Origin: an uncultured Alistipes sp.
GTDB lineage: Bacteria > Bacteroidota > Bacteroidia > Bacteroidales > Rikenellaceae
Length of the DNA stretch: 10,669 nt
Assembly (NCBI GenBank): GCA_937895825.1
Contig: CALBKP010000097.1
Location: 1-10,669, forward strand
Direction of reading: 5' to 3'
Shown: in pieces, positions 1 to 6,189 of the stretch
Layout: each line of letters starts with the position of its first letter
How positions within the stretch are numbered: the first letter of the stretch is position 1
Position numbers and translations under genes: made by a program
Notes under the pieces: generated by a model
Seen by the model: the letters and a program-made list of their open reading frames with translations, nothing else
Database searches by the model: none
What the model was told of the DNA's origin: nothing

Positions 1-1
1 G

Positions 2-325
2 GGTAACGTAAACTTCGACTTCGGTCGCTATGGTGTTGGCTTCACCGCCTCACCGCGCCATGCAGACGGTCTTGTGCTCACAGGACCCATTAGCGCGAAT
101 ATGGCCGAGGCTCTCGATATATGCTATAACTCTATTGCCGAGCCCAAGATCCTTGTTGTGTGCGGCTCGGAGGCGGTGTCTGGCGGCTTGTATGCCAATA
201 GTCCCGCTGTTGACCGCAGTTTCCTCGATAAGTACCACGTAGACCTATGGCTCCCAGGCGCACCAACACACCCCTTGTGCTTCATCGACGGCATCACGCG
301 CATACGCAAGAAGCATAAGCGATAA
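2..325 (+). CDS. NuoB / group 4 hydrogenase small-subunit-like protein, C-terminal part, lacking two cluster cysteines
   Basis: The reading frame is open from the left edge to a TAA at 323-325, so the N-terminus lies outside the window. The visible 107 residues match the C-terminal half of the 20-kDa iron-sulfur subunit of complex I (NuoB) and of membrane-bound group 4 [NiFe] hydrogenases (HycG/HyfI/EchC). They include an RYGVGFTASPRHAD segment, then LTGPISANM, then SGG, and a basic tail (RKKHKR). In the family this subunit binds the 4Fe-4S cluster next to the quinone or NiFe site. Here the cluster cysteine expected in the xGxCAxSGG motif is Glu (170-172; CGSEAVSGG), and the one in PGCPP is Ala (260-262; PGAPTHP). 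Cysteines lie nearby (161-163 and 278-280) but out of the usual register. The frame is intact, so this looks like a real, cluster-altered member, perhaps of a hydrogenase-related (Ehr-type) complex. The family call is firm; the complex type is uncertain. The GTG at 74 is internal, not the start. Confidence 0.8.
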   Translation, partial: GNVNFDFGRYGVGFTASPRHADGLVLTGPISANMAEALDICYNSIAEPKILVVCGSEAVSGGLYANSPAVDRSFLDKYHVDLWLPGAPTHPLCFIDGITRIRKKHKR

Positions 326-425
326 CGAAGAGTCTTAGATTTGCGGGGGGTAGTTATAGTGACTACAAAGCCTCCAAAAGCAGAGTCTTCGCGGCGTAAA
401 TTACCATTTTAAGTGTAGACACAAC

Positions 426-477
426 ATTGCTTCGCCTCGGCGGAGGAGGTACGCTCCTTCTGTCGAGGCGAAGCAGT
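426..477. repeat. Long GC-rich hairpin (inverted repeat)
   Basis: The outer arms TGCTTCGCCTCG (428-439) and CGAGGCGAAGCA (464-475) are perfect complements. The pairing continues inwards with a few G-U pairs and a single bulged base (461) to 448/454, leaving a five-base loop (449-453). The stem is about 23 pairs in all. It lies about 100 bases after the stop of the first gene. No T-run follows on either strand, so it is not a classical intrinsic terminator. It could still end transcription of the upstream operon, stabilise a 3' end, or be a dispersed palindromic repeat. The structure is directly visible; the role is open. Confidence 0.7.
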
Positions 478-666
478 ATTAAGAGGAGTAATGTCGAAAT
501 ATAATCCTTATTCAGCGAGATTGTCTAACATTTAATAGACGTTTCTTAATTAGCATATAAACCTCTTATTATCAGGAGTCTACGCAGACATAACACGTCC
601 ATTTATCTATATTTTCACAAGCTTATAACGCGATAAATTGCAATGAGAAGATTACGTCTTTTAAAT

Positions 667-699
667 TATTTCCATTGGAAATATTGTTTATTGGAAATA
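667..699. promoter_or_regulatory. Palindromic operator candidate with a third half-site
   Basis: An 8+1+8 perfect palindrome, TATTTCCA-T-TGGAAATA, occupies 667-683, immediately upstream of the promoter -33 element. The half-site with its flank (ATTGGAAATA) occurs at 674-683 and again at 690-699 as an exact direct repeat 16 bp apart, inside the promoter spacer. A protein bound there would contact or cover RNA polymerase, so repression is the simplest reading. The MarR-family gene of the same operon is the natural candidate to bind it. The symmetry is seen directly; the binding protein is inferred. Confidence 0.6.
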
Positions 700-713
700 A
701 AGTGTTATATTTG
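684..713 (+). promoter_or_regulatory. Bacteroidota-type promoter of the sulfur-relay operon
   Basis: TATATTTG at 706-713 is an exact match to the Bacteroidota -7 consensus TAnnTTTG. The TTG at 684-686 (in ATTG) lies 19 bases upstream, the usual distance for the -33 TTTG element recognised by the primary sigma factor of this phylum. Transcription would start near 717-722, giving a leader of roughly 45 bases rich in A and lacking a Shine-Dalgarno sequence, which is normal for the group. No other promoter this good was noted before the gene. Confidence 0.65.
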
Positions 714-763
714 CGCAGTGAAACTAAAATAATATTAACAATAACTAAAAAAATAGACGCAAC

Positions 764-3223
764 ATGACTAAGAAATCAATGCCCAAGTACCTCATCGTTG
801 GAGGTGTAGCAGGTGGTGCCACCGCAGCAGCACGTATGCGCCGCAATACAGAGCATGCACAAATCATACTCTTTGAAAAGGGAGAACATATATCCTATGC
901 CAACTGTGGCCTACCATACTACATAGGTGGAGTGATCGAGGAGCGCGACAGGCTCTTCGTACAGACTCCCGAAGCATTTGGCAAGCGTTTCAATATTGAT
1001 GTGCGTGTAAAGAACGAGGTAACAAGCATTGATACTAAGTTGAAACTGGTACACGTGCGCACGACCGATGGCCGTGAGTACACCGAGACATACGATAAAC
1101 TTCTTCTCTCGCCAGGTGCTTCTGCCGTATATCCTCCGCTGCCAGGTATAGATAGCGAGGGGATATTCGCACTGCGTAATGTGGCCGATACAGACAAGAT
1201 TAAGAGCTACATGCAGCACAACAAAGTCAACCGTGCAGTAATTGTGGGCGGAGGATTTATTGGTTTGGAGATGGCCGAGAACCTCAACCACGCAGGGGCA
1301 GAGGTGGTCGTAGTAGAGATGGCAAATCAGGTAATGGGGCCAATAGACTTCTCGATGGCATCAATAGTACACAAGCATCTGTTAGAGAAAGGGGTACGTC
1401 TATATTTGGAGCAGGCCGTAGACTCATTCTCACACGACAAAGCAGGGATAAAGGTACATTTTAAGTCGGGTGAAACATTGGATACAGACTTAGTGATACT
1501 CTCGATTGGCGTAAGACCACAAACATCATTGGCCGAGAAGGCGGGGTTAAAGATTGGTGAGGCACGAGGCATATATGTAAACGAATATCTGCAAACCTCT
1601 GACCCAAGCATCTATGCCGTAGGTGATGCCATTGAGTATCCGCACCCCGCAACGGGCAAACCGTGGCTGAACTTCCTTGCAGGACCAGCAAATCGCCAAG
1701 CACGAGTGGTGGCCGACAACATTGTCTTTGGCAACAAAGAGAGGTACGAAGGCTCGATAGGGACATCAATAGCCAAGGTCTTCGATATGACAGTTGCATC
1801 GACAGGATTGGCGGCAAAGCGTCTTAAGCAGATGGATATACCATATCTCTCGGCAACAATTCACTCAGGGTCGCACGCTGGCTACTACCCTGGAGCACTG
1901 CAAATGGATATAAAGATTACATTCTCACCCACCGACGGACGACTCTATGGCGCACAAATCGTAGGATACAACGGAGTGGATAAGCGCATAGACCAATATG
2001 CGTTGGCAATAAAGCGCGGGGAGAGCGTCGAGTATCTAACGCGAATCGAGCACGCCTATGCGCCACCCTACTCATCTGCCAAGGATCCCGTAGCAATCTC
2101 AGGATATGTAGCTGGGAACATACTTAGTGGCAAGATGACACCGCTATACTGGCGAGAGATGCTTAATGCCAACAAGGCCGAAGTTACGCTGGTAGATGTG
2201 CGCACAACAGACGAGGCATCGCTTGGTAGTATCGACGGTGCGATAAACATCCCACTCGACGAGTTGCGCGAGCGCATGAACGAGATACCAAAAAATAAAG
2301 CGGTATATCTCTTCTGTGGAGTGGGTCTGCGTGGATACTTAGCATCGAATATCCTCAAGGAGAATGGATACAAGGATGTTCGAAACCTTATCGGCGGATT
2401 GAAAACATACGAGGCAGCAACAACGCCACTCCCCCCTACGGCGGCAAACAAGCCATGCCACGAAGACAGCAATGGCTCGACAAAGTGCGGCACAAATGTA
2501 ATCAGGGTCGACGCTTGCGGCATTCAGTGTCCAGGCCCCATCCTAAAGCTAAAGAGATCTATTGAGTCGATCAAGCCAGGAGAGAGATTGGAGGTAGTTG
2601 CAACAGATGCAGGCTTCCCTGGCGATGCAGAGGCATGGTGCAGCACGACGGGCAATAAGTTTATAGGCAAGCACTCCGAGAGCGGTATTTATCGTGTTAT
2701 AATAGAGAAGGCTGCACCTACAAACCATACGAGCCAACAGTGTACGACGGAGGAGAAGGGCAAAACTTTTATCCTATTTAGCGATGATCTTGACAAAACT
2801 TTAGCTACCTTTGTGCTTGCAAATGGTGCTGCTGCCACAGGCAAAAAGGTATCTATATTCTTCACCTTCTGGGGGTTGAATGCAATTAAAAAGAGACCTA
2901 AGCCCGCGGTGAAGAAGGATATTTGGGGCAGGATGTTTGGTTGGATGCTACCTTCAGACTCCACGAAGTTGTCGTTATCGAAGTTCAACATGATGGGTGC
3001 TGGTGCCAAGATGATGCGCTTCATAATGAAGAAGAGAGGTGTTGATTCACTTGAGGAGCTCAGACAGCAAGCAATTGACAATGGCGTAGAGTTTATCGCC
3101 TGTCAGATGTCTATGGATGTTATGGGCGTTAAGCGTGAAGAGTTGCTGGATGAGGTGAATATAGCTGGCGTAGCAACCTATATGCAGAGGGCAGAGCAGT
3201 CTAATGTCAACCTATTTATATAG
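764..3223 (+). CDS. CoA-disulfide/persulfide reductase - rhodanese - TusA - DsrE2 fusion protein
   Basis: This 819-residue protein carries four sulfur-handling modules. Residues about 8-450 form a CoA-disulfide reductase-type FAD/NAD(P)H flavoenzyme: FAD motif at 12-18 (VGGVAGG), redox Cys48 in SYANCGLPYY, second dinucleotide motif near 161-168 (VGGGFIGL), FAD-binding YAVGDA at 284-289, and a dimerisation domain with the conserved YAPPYS (432-437). Residues about 460-550 are a rhodanese domain with active-site loop CGVGLRG (Cys518). Residues about 578-648 are a TusA domain with CPGPILKLK (Cys589, with Cys585 nearby). Residues about 666-819 are a DsrE2-type domain with Cys780 in ACQMSMDVMG. 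Family knowledge suggests NAD(P)H-driven reduction of CoA disulfide or persulfide and hand-over of sulfane sulfur from cysteine to cysteine. No signal peptide is seen, so it is probably cytoplasmic. Linker cysteines (565, 575, 660) are extra. The ATG at 764 is preferred because a few residues precede the first beta-strand; ATG 779 is the alternative. The physiological substrate is unknown. Confidence 0.92.
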   Translation: MTKKSMPKYLIVGGVAGGATAAARMRRNTEHAQIILFEKGEHISYANCGLPYYIGGVIEERDRLFVQTPEAFGKRFNIDVRVKNEVTSIDTKLKLVHVRTTDGREYTETYDKLLLSPGASAVYPPLPGIDSEGIFALRNVADTDKIKSYMQHNKVNRAVIVGGGFIGLEMAENLNHAGAEVVVVEMANQVMGPIDFSMASIVHKHLLEKGVRLYLEQAVDSFSHDKAGIKVHFKSGETLDTDLVILSIGVRPQTSLAEKAGLKIGEARGIYVNEYLQTSDPSIYAVGDAIEYPHPATGKPWLNFLAGPANRQARVVADNIVFGNKERYEGSIGTSIAKVFDMTVASTGLAAKRLKQMDIPYLSATIHSGSHAGYYPGALQMDIKITFSPTDGRLYGAQIVGYNGVDKRIDQYALAIKRGESVEYLTRIEHAYAPPYSSAKDPVAISGYVAGNILSGKMTPLYWREMLNANKAEVTLVDVRTTDEASLGSIDGAINIPLDELRERMNEIPKNKAVYLFCGVGLRGYLASNILKENGYKDVRNLIGGLKTYEAATTPLPPTAANKPCHEDSNGSTKCGTNVIRVDACGIQCPGPILKLKRSIESIKPGERLEVVATDAGFPGDAEAWCSTTGNKFIGKHSESGIYRVIIEKAAPTNHTSQQCTTEEKGKTFILFSDDLDKTLATFVLANGAAATGKKVSIFFTFWGLNAIKKRPKPAVKKDIWGRMFGWMLPSDSTKLSLSKFNMMGAGAKMMRFIMKKRGVDSLEELRQQAIDNGVEFIACQMSMDVMGVKREELLDEVNIAGVATYMQRAEQSNVNLFI

Positions 3224-3239
3224 AGGCTAAAACAAAAGA

Positions 3240-3596
3240 ATGGAGAAGGTAAAGTGTATATGTGTTATGCGAGAGTTGGTGATGGCTCTCACAGACTTCG
3301 AACATAAGCTCCTACAAGTGCACAATATCACTCTAAACGAGGCGATGGTGCTCTGCGCCGTAGGATATGAGAGCGAAACAGCCACACATATATCCGAGTG
3401 TACGGGTCTGCGCCCCTCACACGCCTCGAAGGTGATTGGAGCCTTAGAGCAGCGCGGATTGATAATCCGCCGGATGGGAGAACACGATAAGCGACAGATG
3501 TACCTATCGCTGACAAAATCGGGATTAGACCATCTCAAGCAACTCAAGGATTATGAATATGATATTCCAGAGTTACTGAGGCCACTATTCGAATGA
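3240..3596 (+). CDS. MarR-family winged-helix transcriptional regulator
   Basis: This 118-residue protein has the MarR layout: N-terminal helices, a helix-turn-helix at about 46-72 (ATHISECTGL then SHASKVIGALEQRGLI) and a wing with the signature DKRQMYLSLTKSG (83-95). It is shorter than most MarR proteins (about 140 residues), mainly because the terminal dimerisation helices are reduced. A stop in the same frame at 3228 rules out a longer N-terminus; Met10 is an alternative start. It begins 16 nt after the fusion gene, on the same strand, and so is probably co-transcribed. It has four cysteines (6, 8, 39, 54). Some MarR proteins sense peroxides or reactive sulfur through cysteines, so a redox- or persulfide-responsive autorepressor is a reasonable inference. 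The palindrome at 667-683 is its likely target, but this is not shown by sequence alone. Confidence 0.88.
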   Translation: MEKVKCICVMRELVMALTDFEHKLLQVHNITLNEAMVLCAVGYESETATHISECTGLRPSHASKVIGALEQRGLIIRRMGEHDKRQMYLSLTKSGLDHLKQLKDYEYDIPELLRPLFE

Positions 3597-3688
3597 GCAT
3601 TACGCTCAATCGTAGTGTTTCAGTGCAACCATTCGCCTTATCGAAAGAACATGGTGTAACCTGCAACACTCAACAACAATAATGCGAC

Positions 3689-3718
3689 AACCCCGCTCGA
3701 CATCGGTCAAGCGGGGTT
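3689..3718. terminator. Likely bidirectional terminator between converging operons
   Basis: AACCCCGCT (3689-3697) and AGCGGGGTT (3710-3718) are perfect complements. After one C-A mismatch the stem continues for three more pairs (3699-3701 with 3706-3708), closing a four-base loop. It stands 92 bases after the MarR stop and 88 bases after the stop of the leftward hydrolase gene, where two operons converge. The flanking T content is modest on either strand (TTCGTTAACTT to the right), so termination in both directions is inferred from position and stem strength. Confidence 0.65.
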
Positions 3719-3806
3719 CGTTAACTTACTACGTATGAACAACTAATTGCTTTGGCAGTGTAAAGGGTGAGAAAAAACAGCTGAATGGTTATTCTTTGGC
3801 GTAGCT

Positions 3807-4613
3807 TTACTTCAGATTCTCGCGCATAAAGTTTGCCACCAGGCCTATGACCTGTTGCTTATTTTTACGCAAGAAGTGACCCTCATCATCTAACAGATGC
3901 AGGACACAATCCTTATATCCATTATGGTAGCGTTCACCATAAGAGTATGGCACAATCTTATCCAGTTTACCATGAACGATGCTCACCCTACCAGAGTACT
4001 GACACGATGTCTCGTAGATAGGTAGCTTCTGGGCTGCAAGGATAAACTTACGACCCAACTTATGGAACATAACGTTTACATACTCCGGAGGGTTCGCAGC
4101 ATCATACTTACTACCCATGCACTGACCAGCGATGGCATCATCCTTTAACACTGCCGCAGGGGCAAGCAATGCAATGCATTTAGGCTTTAGTGGCGATGAC
4201 TCCAACTCGCCAGCCAACATTCCAGCAATAACGCCGCCCTGAGAGTGTCCTACGAAGCCAACCTCAGTGACATAATCGAGTCCCTTGACATATTCTAACA
4301 CCGCCTTAGCATCGGCAATCTCGTTGGCGATGGTCATATCAATAAATTTCCCCTCGCTTCTACCGTGGGCATTAAAATCAAAACTAATTGAGGCAATTCC
4401 AAACTCAGCAAGCGCCTTGGCTAAGTTAGGGATTGGATAGATACCCTTATTCGACATAAAGCCGTGCATAAGGATAACCATAGGGCAACGGTCTCTATTA
4501 ATATCAAAACCCTTAGGCAAGGTAATCTTGGTCGAGATACCCCCCTGCTCACCATATACGTAGTACTCTTGTTTAGGGCATAACATACCTCTCAACGCGC
4601 TAAATATTCCCAT
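3807..4613 (-). CDS. Alpha/beta-hydrolase (acyl/aryl esterase or thioesterase type)
   Basis: This 268-residue serine hydrolase has the oxyanion HGF motif at 50-52, nucleophile Ser124 in GHSQGG, acid Asp218 in HGKLDKIVP and His246 in DEGHFL. Spacing and motifs resemble the cinnamoyl/feruloyl esterase-like branch (Est1E/LJ0536 type). No signal peptide is evident, so it is probably cytoplasmic. It is the last gene of the leftward operon, starting 10 nt after the acyl-AMP ligase stop and followed by the terminator at 3689-3718. In this setting it could release an acyl or aryl product from its carrier or cleave an ester intermediate, but substrate specificity cannot be read from the sequence. A general housekeeping esterase co-transcribed with the cluster is the alternative. 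Confidence 0.88.
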   Translation of the reverse strand: MGIFSALRGMLCPKQEYYVYGEQGGISTKITLPKGFDINRDRCPMVILMHGFMSNKGIYPIPNLAKALAEFGIASISFDFNAHGRSEGKFIDMTIANEIADAKAVLEYVKGLDYVTEVGFVGHSQGGVIAGMLAGELESSPLKPKCIALLAPAAVLKDDAIAGQCMGSKYDAANPPEYVNVMFHKLGRKFILAAQKLPIYETSCQYSGRVSIVHGKLDKIVPYSYGERYHNGYKDCVLHLLDDEGHFLRKNKQQVIGLVANFMRENLK

Positions 4614-4623
4614 ACCTTAAAAT

Positions 4624-5955
4624 CTATTTCTTATAAAACTTACGATCCAATTTACCATTATAGGTGCGCTGTATCGACTCCACCGACTCGTAATATGTAG
4701 GCACCTTATAGGGCTCAAGCTTTGACTTTATATGCAGCGCAAGAGCTCGTTTATCAAGCTCTGCACCATCTGCCAAGACAACAAGAAGCTTAAGCACCGT
4801 TCCTATTGCAGGATGCGCATCGGCTATGCATATAGAGTCACGAACAGATGGGTGCGACGCAACAGCACCCTCTACCTCCGAGGGATCAACCTTATAACCA
4901 CCTACGTTGATAACATCACCCTGCCGCCCTTTAAGATGTATTAGTCCATCGTCATCGATATAACCAAGGTCAGAACCATATATCTTACCATCGCGCAGCA
5001 CACGGTCGGTACTCTCTCTATCTGCAACATAGCCACTCATAATCGTAGGGCCAGAAACGATAATATTACCATCGGTCGTAACCTCAACCGTTGAGTTCTT
5101 CATCGGACGACCAATGCAACCCTCCATATGGCGTCCATCGTTAAAGTTATAGGTACACACCGCACCTATCTCCGTACCGCCAAGCGTATTATAAAGACGT
5201 GAATTGGGCAAAGCCTCGCTTAACAACTTCATATCGTGATGAGTGATAGGGGCAGCGCCCGTCTCGATAAAATCAACCTTATCGCGAACCGAGCAGAGTC
5301 TATCGTAGGCATGTTGCATGATTAGACGGATGCTTGCAGGGACAAGAAACGTAGCGAACTTGCTAAACGGCAACTCGAAGACATCGAAAAAGGCGTTTAT
5401 ATCCTTAAGACCATCAAGCACACAGATAGCGCCACCTACGGTGAGGGAGGGGTGAATCTTAAACAACGATGCGATATGGTTGAGCGGGCCACTGATGATA
5501 AAGAGCAACTCCGGCGTGAAACCGAGGTCGGCAATAAAGTTATCGGCACACGAAACGAGTGCTCTCTCCGAGAGCATAACCCCCTTTGACTTACCCGTGG
5601 TACCCGTGGTATAGAGGATGTCGACGATGTCATCGTCATAATCGCACGCCTCCGTCTCCATGGCTATCATCGCAAAAGTCGCCTCGGGCACTTGTGCCTC
5701 TAACGGTACTGCGATTGCTCCGATATTGTGAACGGCACAGTAAGTTACCAAAAAGTTGGCATCTTGCGACCCTCTAAATACATAGGGGCGGTGAGGCCTC
5801 ACACCCGCTAAAAGTAGCTCGTCGGAGCGTAGCTCAATCCTATGCCATAACTCTGCATAGGTTATTTGTTGCGCTCCGCACACAACAGCCACTTTATCGG
5901 GAGTTGTTGATGCATAGTGTTTTATACTCTGTTCTAAAGTCATAAGTGCAAACAT
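4624..5955 (-). CDS. Short acyl-AMP ligase (ANL superfamily)
   Basis: The protein has 443 residues from the chosen start, or 450 from the ATG at 5976 (numbering below counts from 5976). It is an adenylate-forming enzyme that would activate a carboxylic acid with ATP and load it on the ACP encoded just upstream. Visible motifs are the P-loop TTGTTGKSKG (123-132), LGGTEIG (265-271), YGSDLGYID (333-341), the hinge region LKGRQGDVINVGGYK (348-362) and catalytic Lys442 in NGKLDRK near the C-terminus. It is shorter than typical 500-550-residue ANL enzymes but keeps every core motif. Compact AMP ligases of this kind occur in aryl-polyene and related clusters, where they activate aromatic or fatty acids. 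ATG 5976 overlaps the ACP gene by 20 bp, ATG 5955 begins one base after the ACP stop, and ATG 5943 (MTLEQSIKHYA) begins the family-like sequence. I chose 5955 as the best coupled start, with moderate certainty. Confidence 0.88.
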   Translation of the reverse strand: MFALMTLEQSIKHYASTTPDKVAVVCGAQQITYAELWHRIELRSDELLLAGVRPHRPYVFRGSQDANFLVTYCAVHNIGAIAVPLEAQVPEATFAMIAMETEACDYDDDIVDILYTTGTTGKSKGVMLSERALVSCADNFIADLGFTPELLFIISGPLNHIASLFKIHPSLTVGGAICVLDGLKDINAFFDVFELPFSKFATFLVPASIRLIMQHAYDRLCSVRDKVDFIETGAAPITHHDMKLLSEALPNSRLYNTLGGTEIGAVCTYNFNDGRHMEGCIGRPMKNSTVEVTTDGNIIVSGPTIMSGYVADRESTDRVLRDGKIYGSDLGYIDDDGLIHLKGRQGDVINVGGYKVDPSEVEGAVASHPSVRDSICIADAHPAIGTVLKLLVVLADGAELDKRALALHIKSKLEPYKVPTYYESVESIQRTYNGKLDRKFYKK

Positions 5956-5956
5956 A

Positions 5957-6187
5957 TTACTGGTTATCACACACAATCTTTGTCTCGACCATCTTTACCA
6001 ACGAGTCGAGAGTCTTAAAGTTCTTTGGTGTAACATCCTGAGCATTAAGGGGTATATTAAACTCTTTTGACAATACAAACAGGATGATAGTGACGCTCAA
6101 TGAATCGAGCTCACTAAACAAAAAGTCCGACTCAAAGTCTACAGCGGGCAGGGCATCGGATAACAATGCGTGTACTCTATCTCTCAT
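5957..6187 (-). CDS. Acyl carrier protein
   Basis: This 76-residue acidic protein has the phosphopantetheine site LDSLS, with Ser29 as the attachment residue, and the helical pattern and length of a stand-alone ACP. It starts two bases after the exporter stop and ends directly at the acyl-AMP ligase start (TAA, one base, ATG), so translational coupling with the ligase is likely. It is probably a dedicated carrier of the pathway rather than the housekeeping ACP, since it sits between exporter and ligase and differs from the usual ...GADSLD... motif. The cargo (aromatic starter or polyene chain) is inferred from neighbours only. Confidence 0.92.
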   Translation of the reverse strand: MRDRVHALLSDALPAVDFESDFLFSELDSLSVTIILFVLSKEFNIPLNAQDVTPKNFKTLDSLVKMVETKIVCDNQ

Positions 6188-6189
6188 AT

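Larger units (their letters stand above)
326..763. other. Intergenic region with hairpin, operator and promoter
   Basis: These 438 bases lie between the hydrogenase-like gene and the sulfur-relay operon. I see no convincing coding frame. The stretch holds a long stem-loop (426-477), then about 190 AT-rich bases without clear structure, then a palindrome (667-683) and a Bacteroidota-type promoter (684-713). The last 50 bases are a short A-rich leader of the fusion gene. A short G-run with a weak stem (about 345-375) follows the first gene but does not resemble a standard terminator. Confidence 0.7.

Noticed and set aside
2..325. Possibility that the hydrogenase-like gene is a decaying pseudogene because cluster cysteines are missing.
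   Set aside because: The frame is uninterrupted, the other conserved motifs are intact and the changes are clean substitutions. Functional divergence is more likely, though the missing N-terminus leaves some doubt.
465..480. A 16-base match with one mismatch between the hairpin arm (GAGGCGAAGC-GTATT) and 9215-9230.
   Set aside because: About one such match is expected by chance in a window this size, and the second copy lies inside a conserved coding region with no hairpin.
3594..3608. Short palindrome TGAGC-ATTAC-GCTCA overlapping the MarR stop codon.
   Set aside because: A five-pair stem with no T-run is too weak to call a terminator or operator.
3614..3670. Imperfect inverted repeat (AGTGTT...ACCAT / ATGGT...AACACT) after the MarR gene.
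   Set aside because: Pairing is broken by several mismatches and there is a long loop. The clean stem at 3689-3718 better explains termination.
4624..5955. Possibility that the short acyl-AMP ligase is a truncated gene.
   Set aside because: All core motifs from P-loop to the C-terminal catalytic lysine are present and the gene fits exactly between its neighbours.
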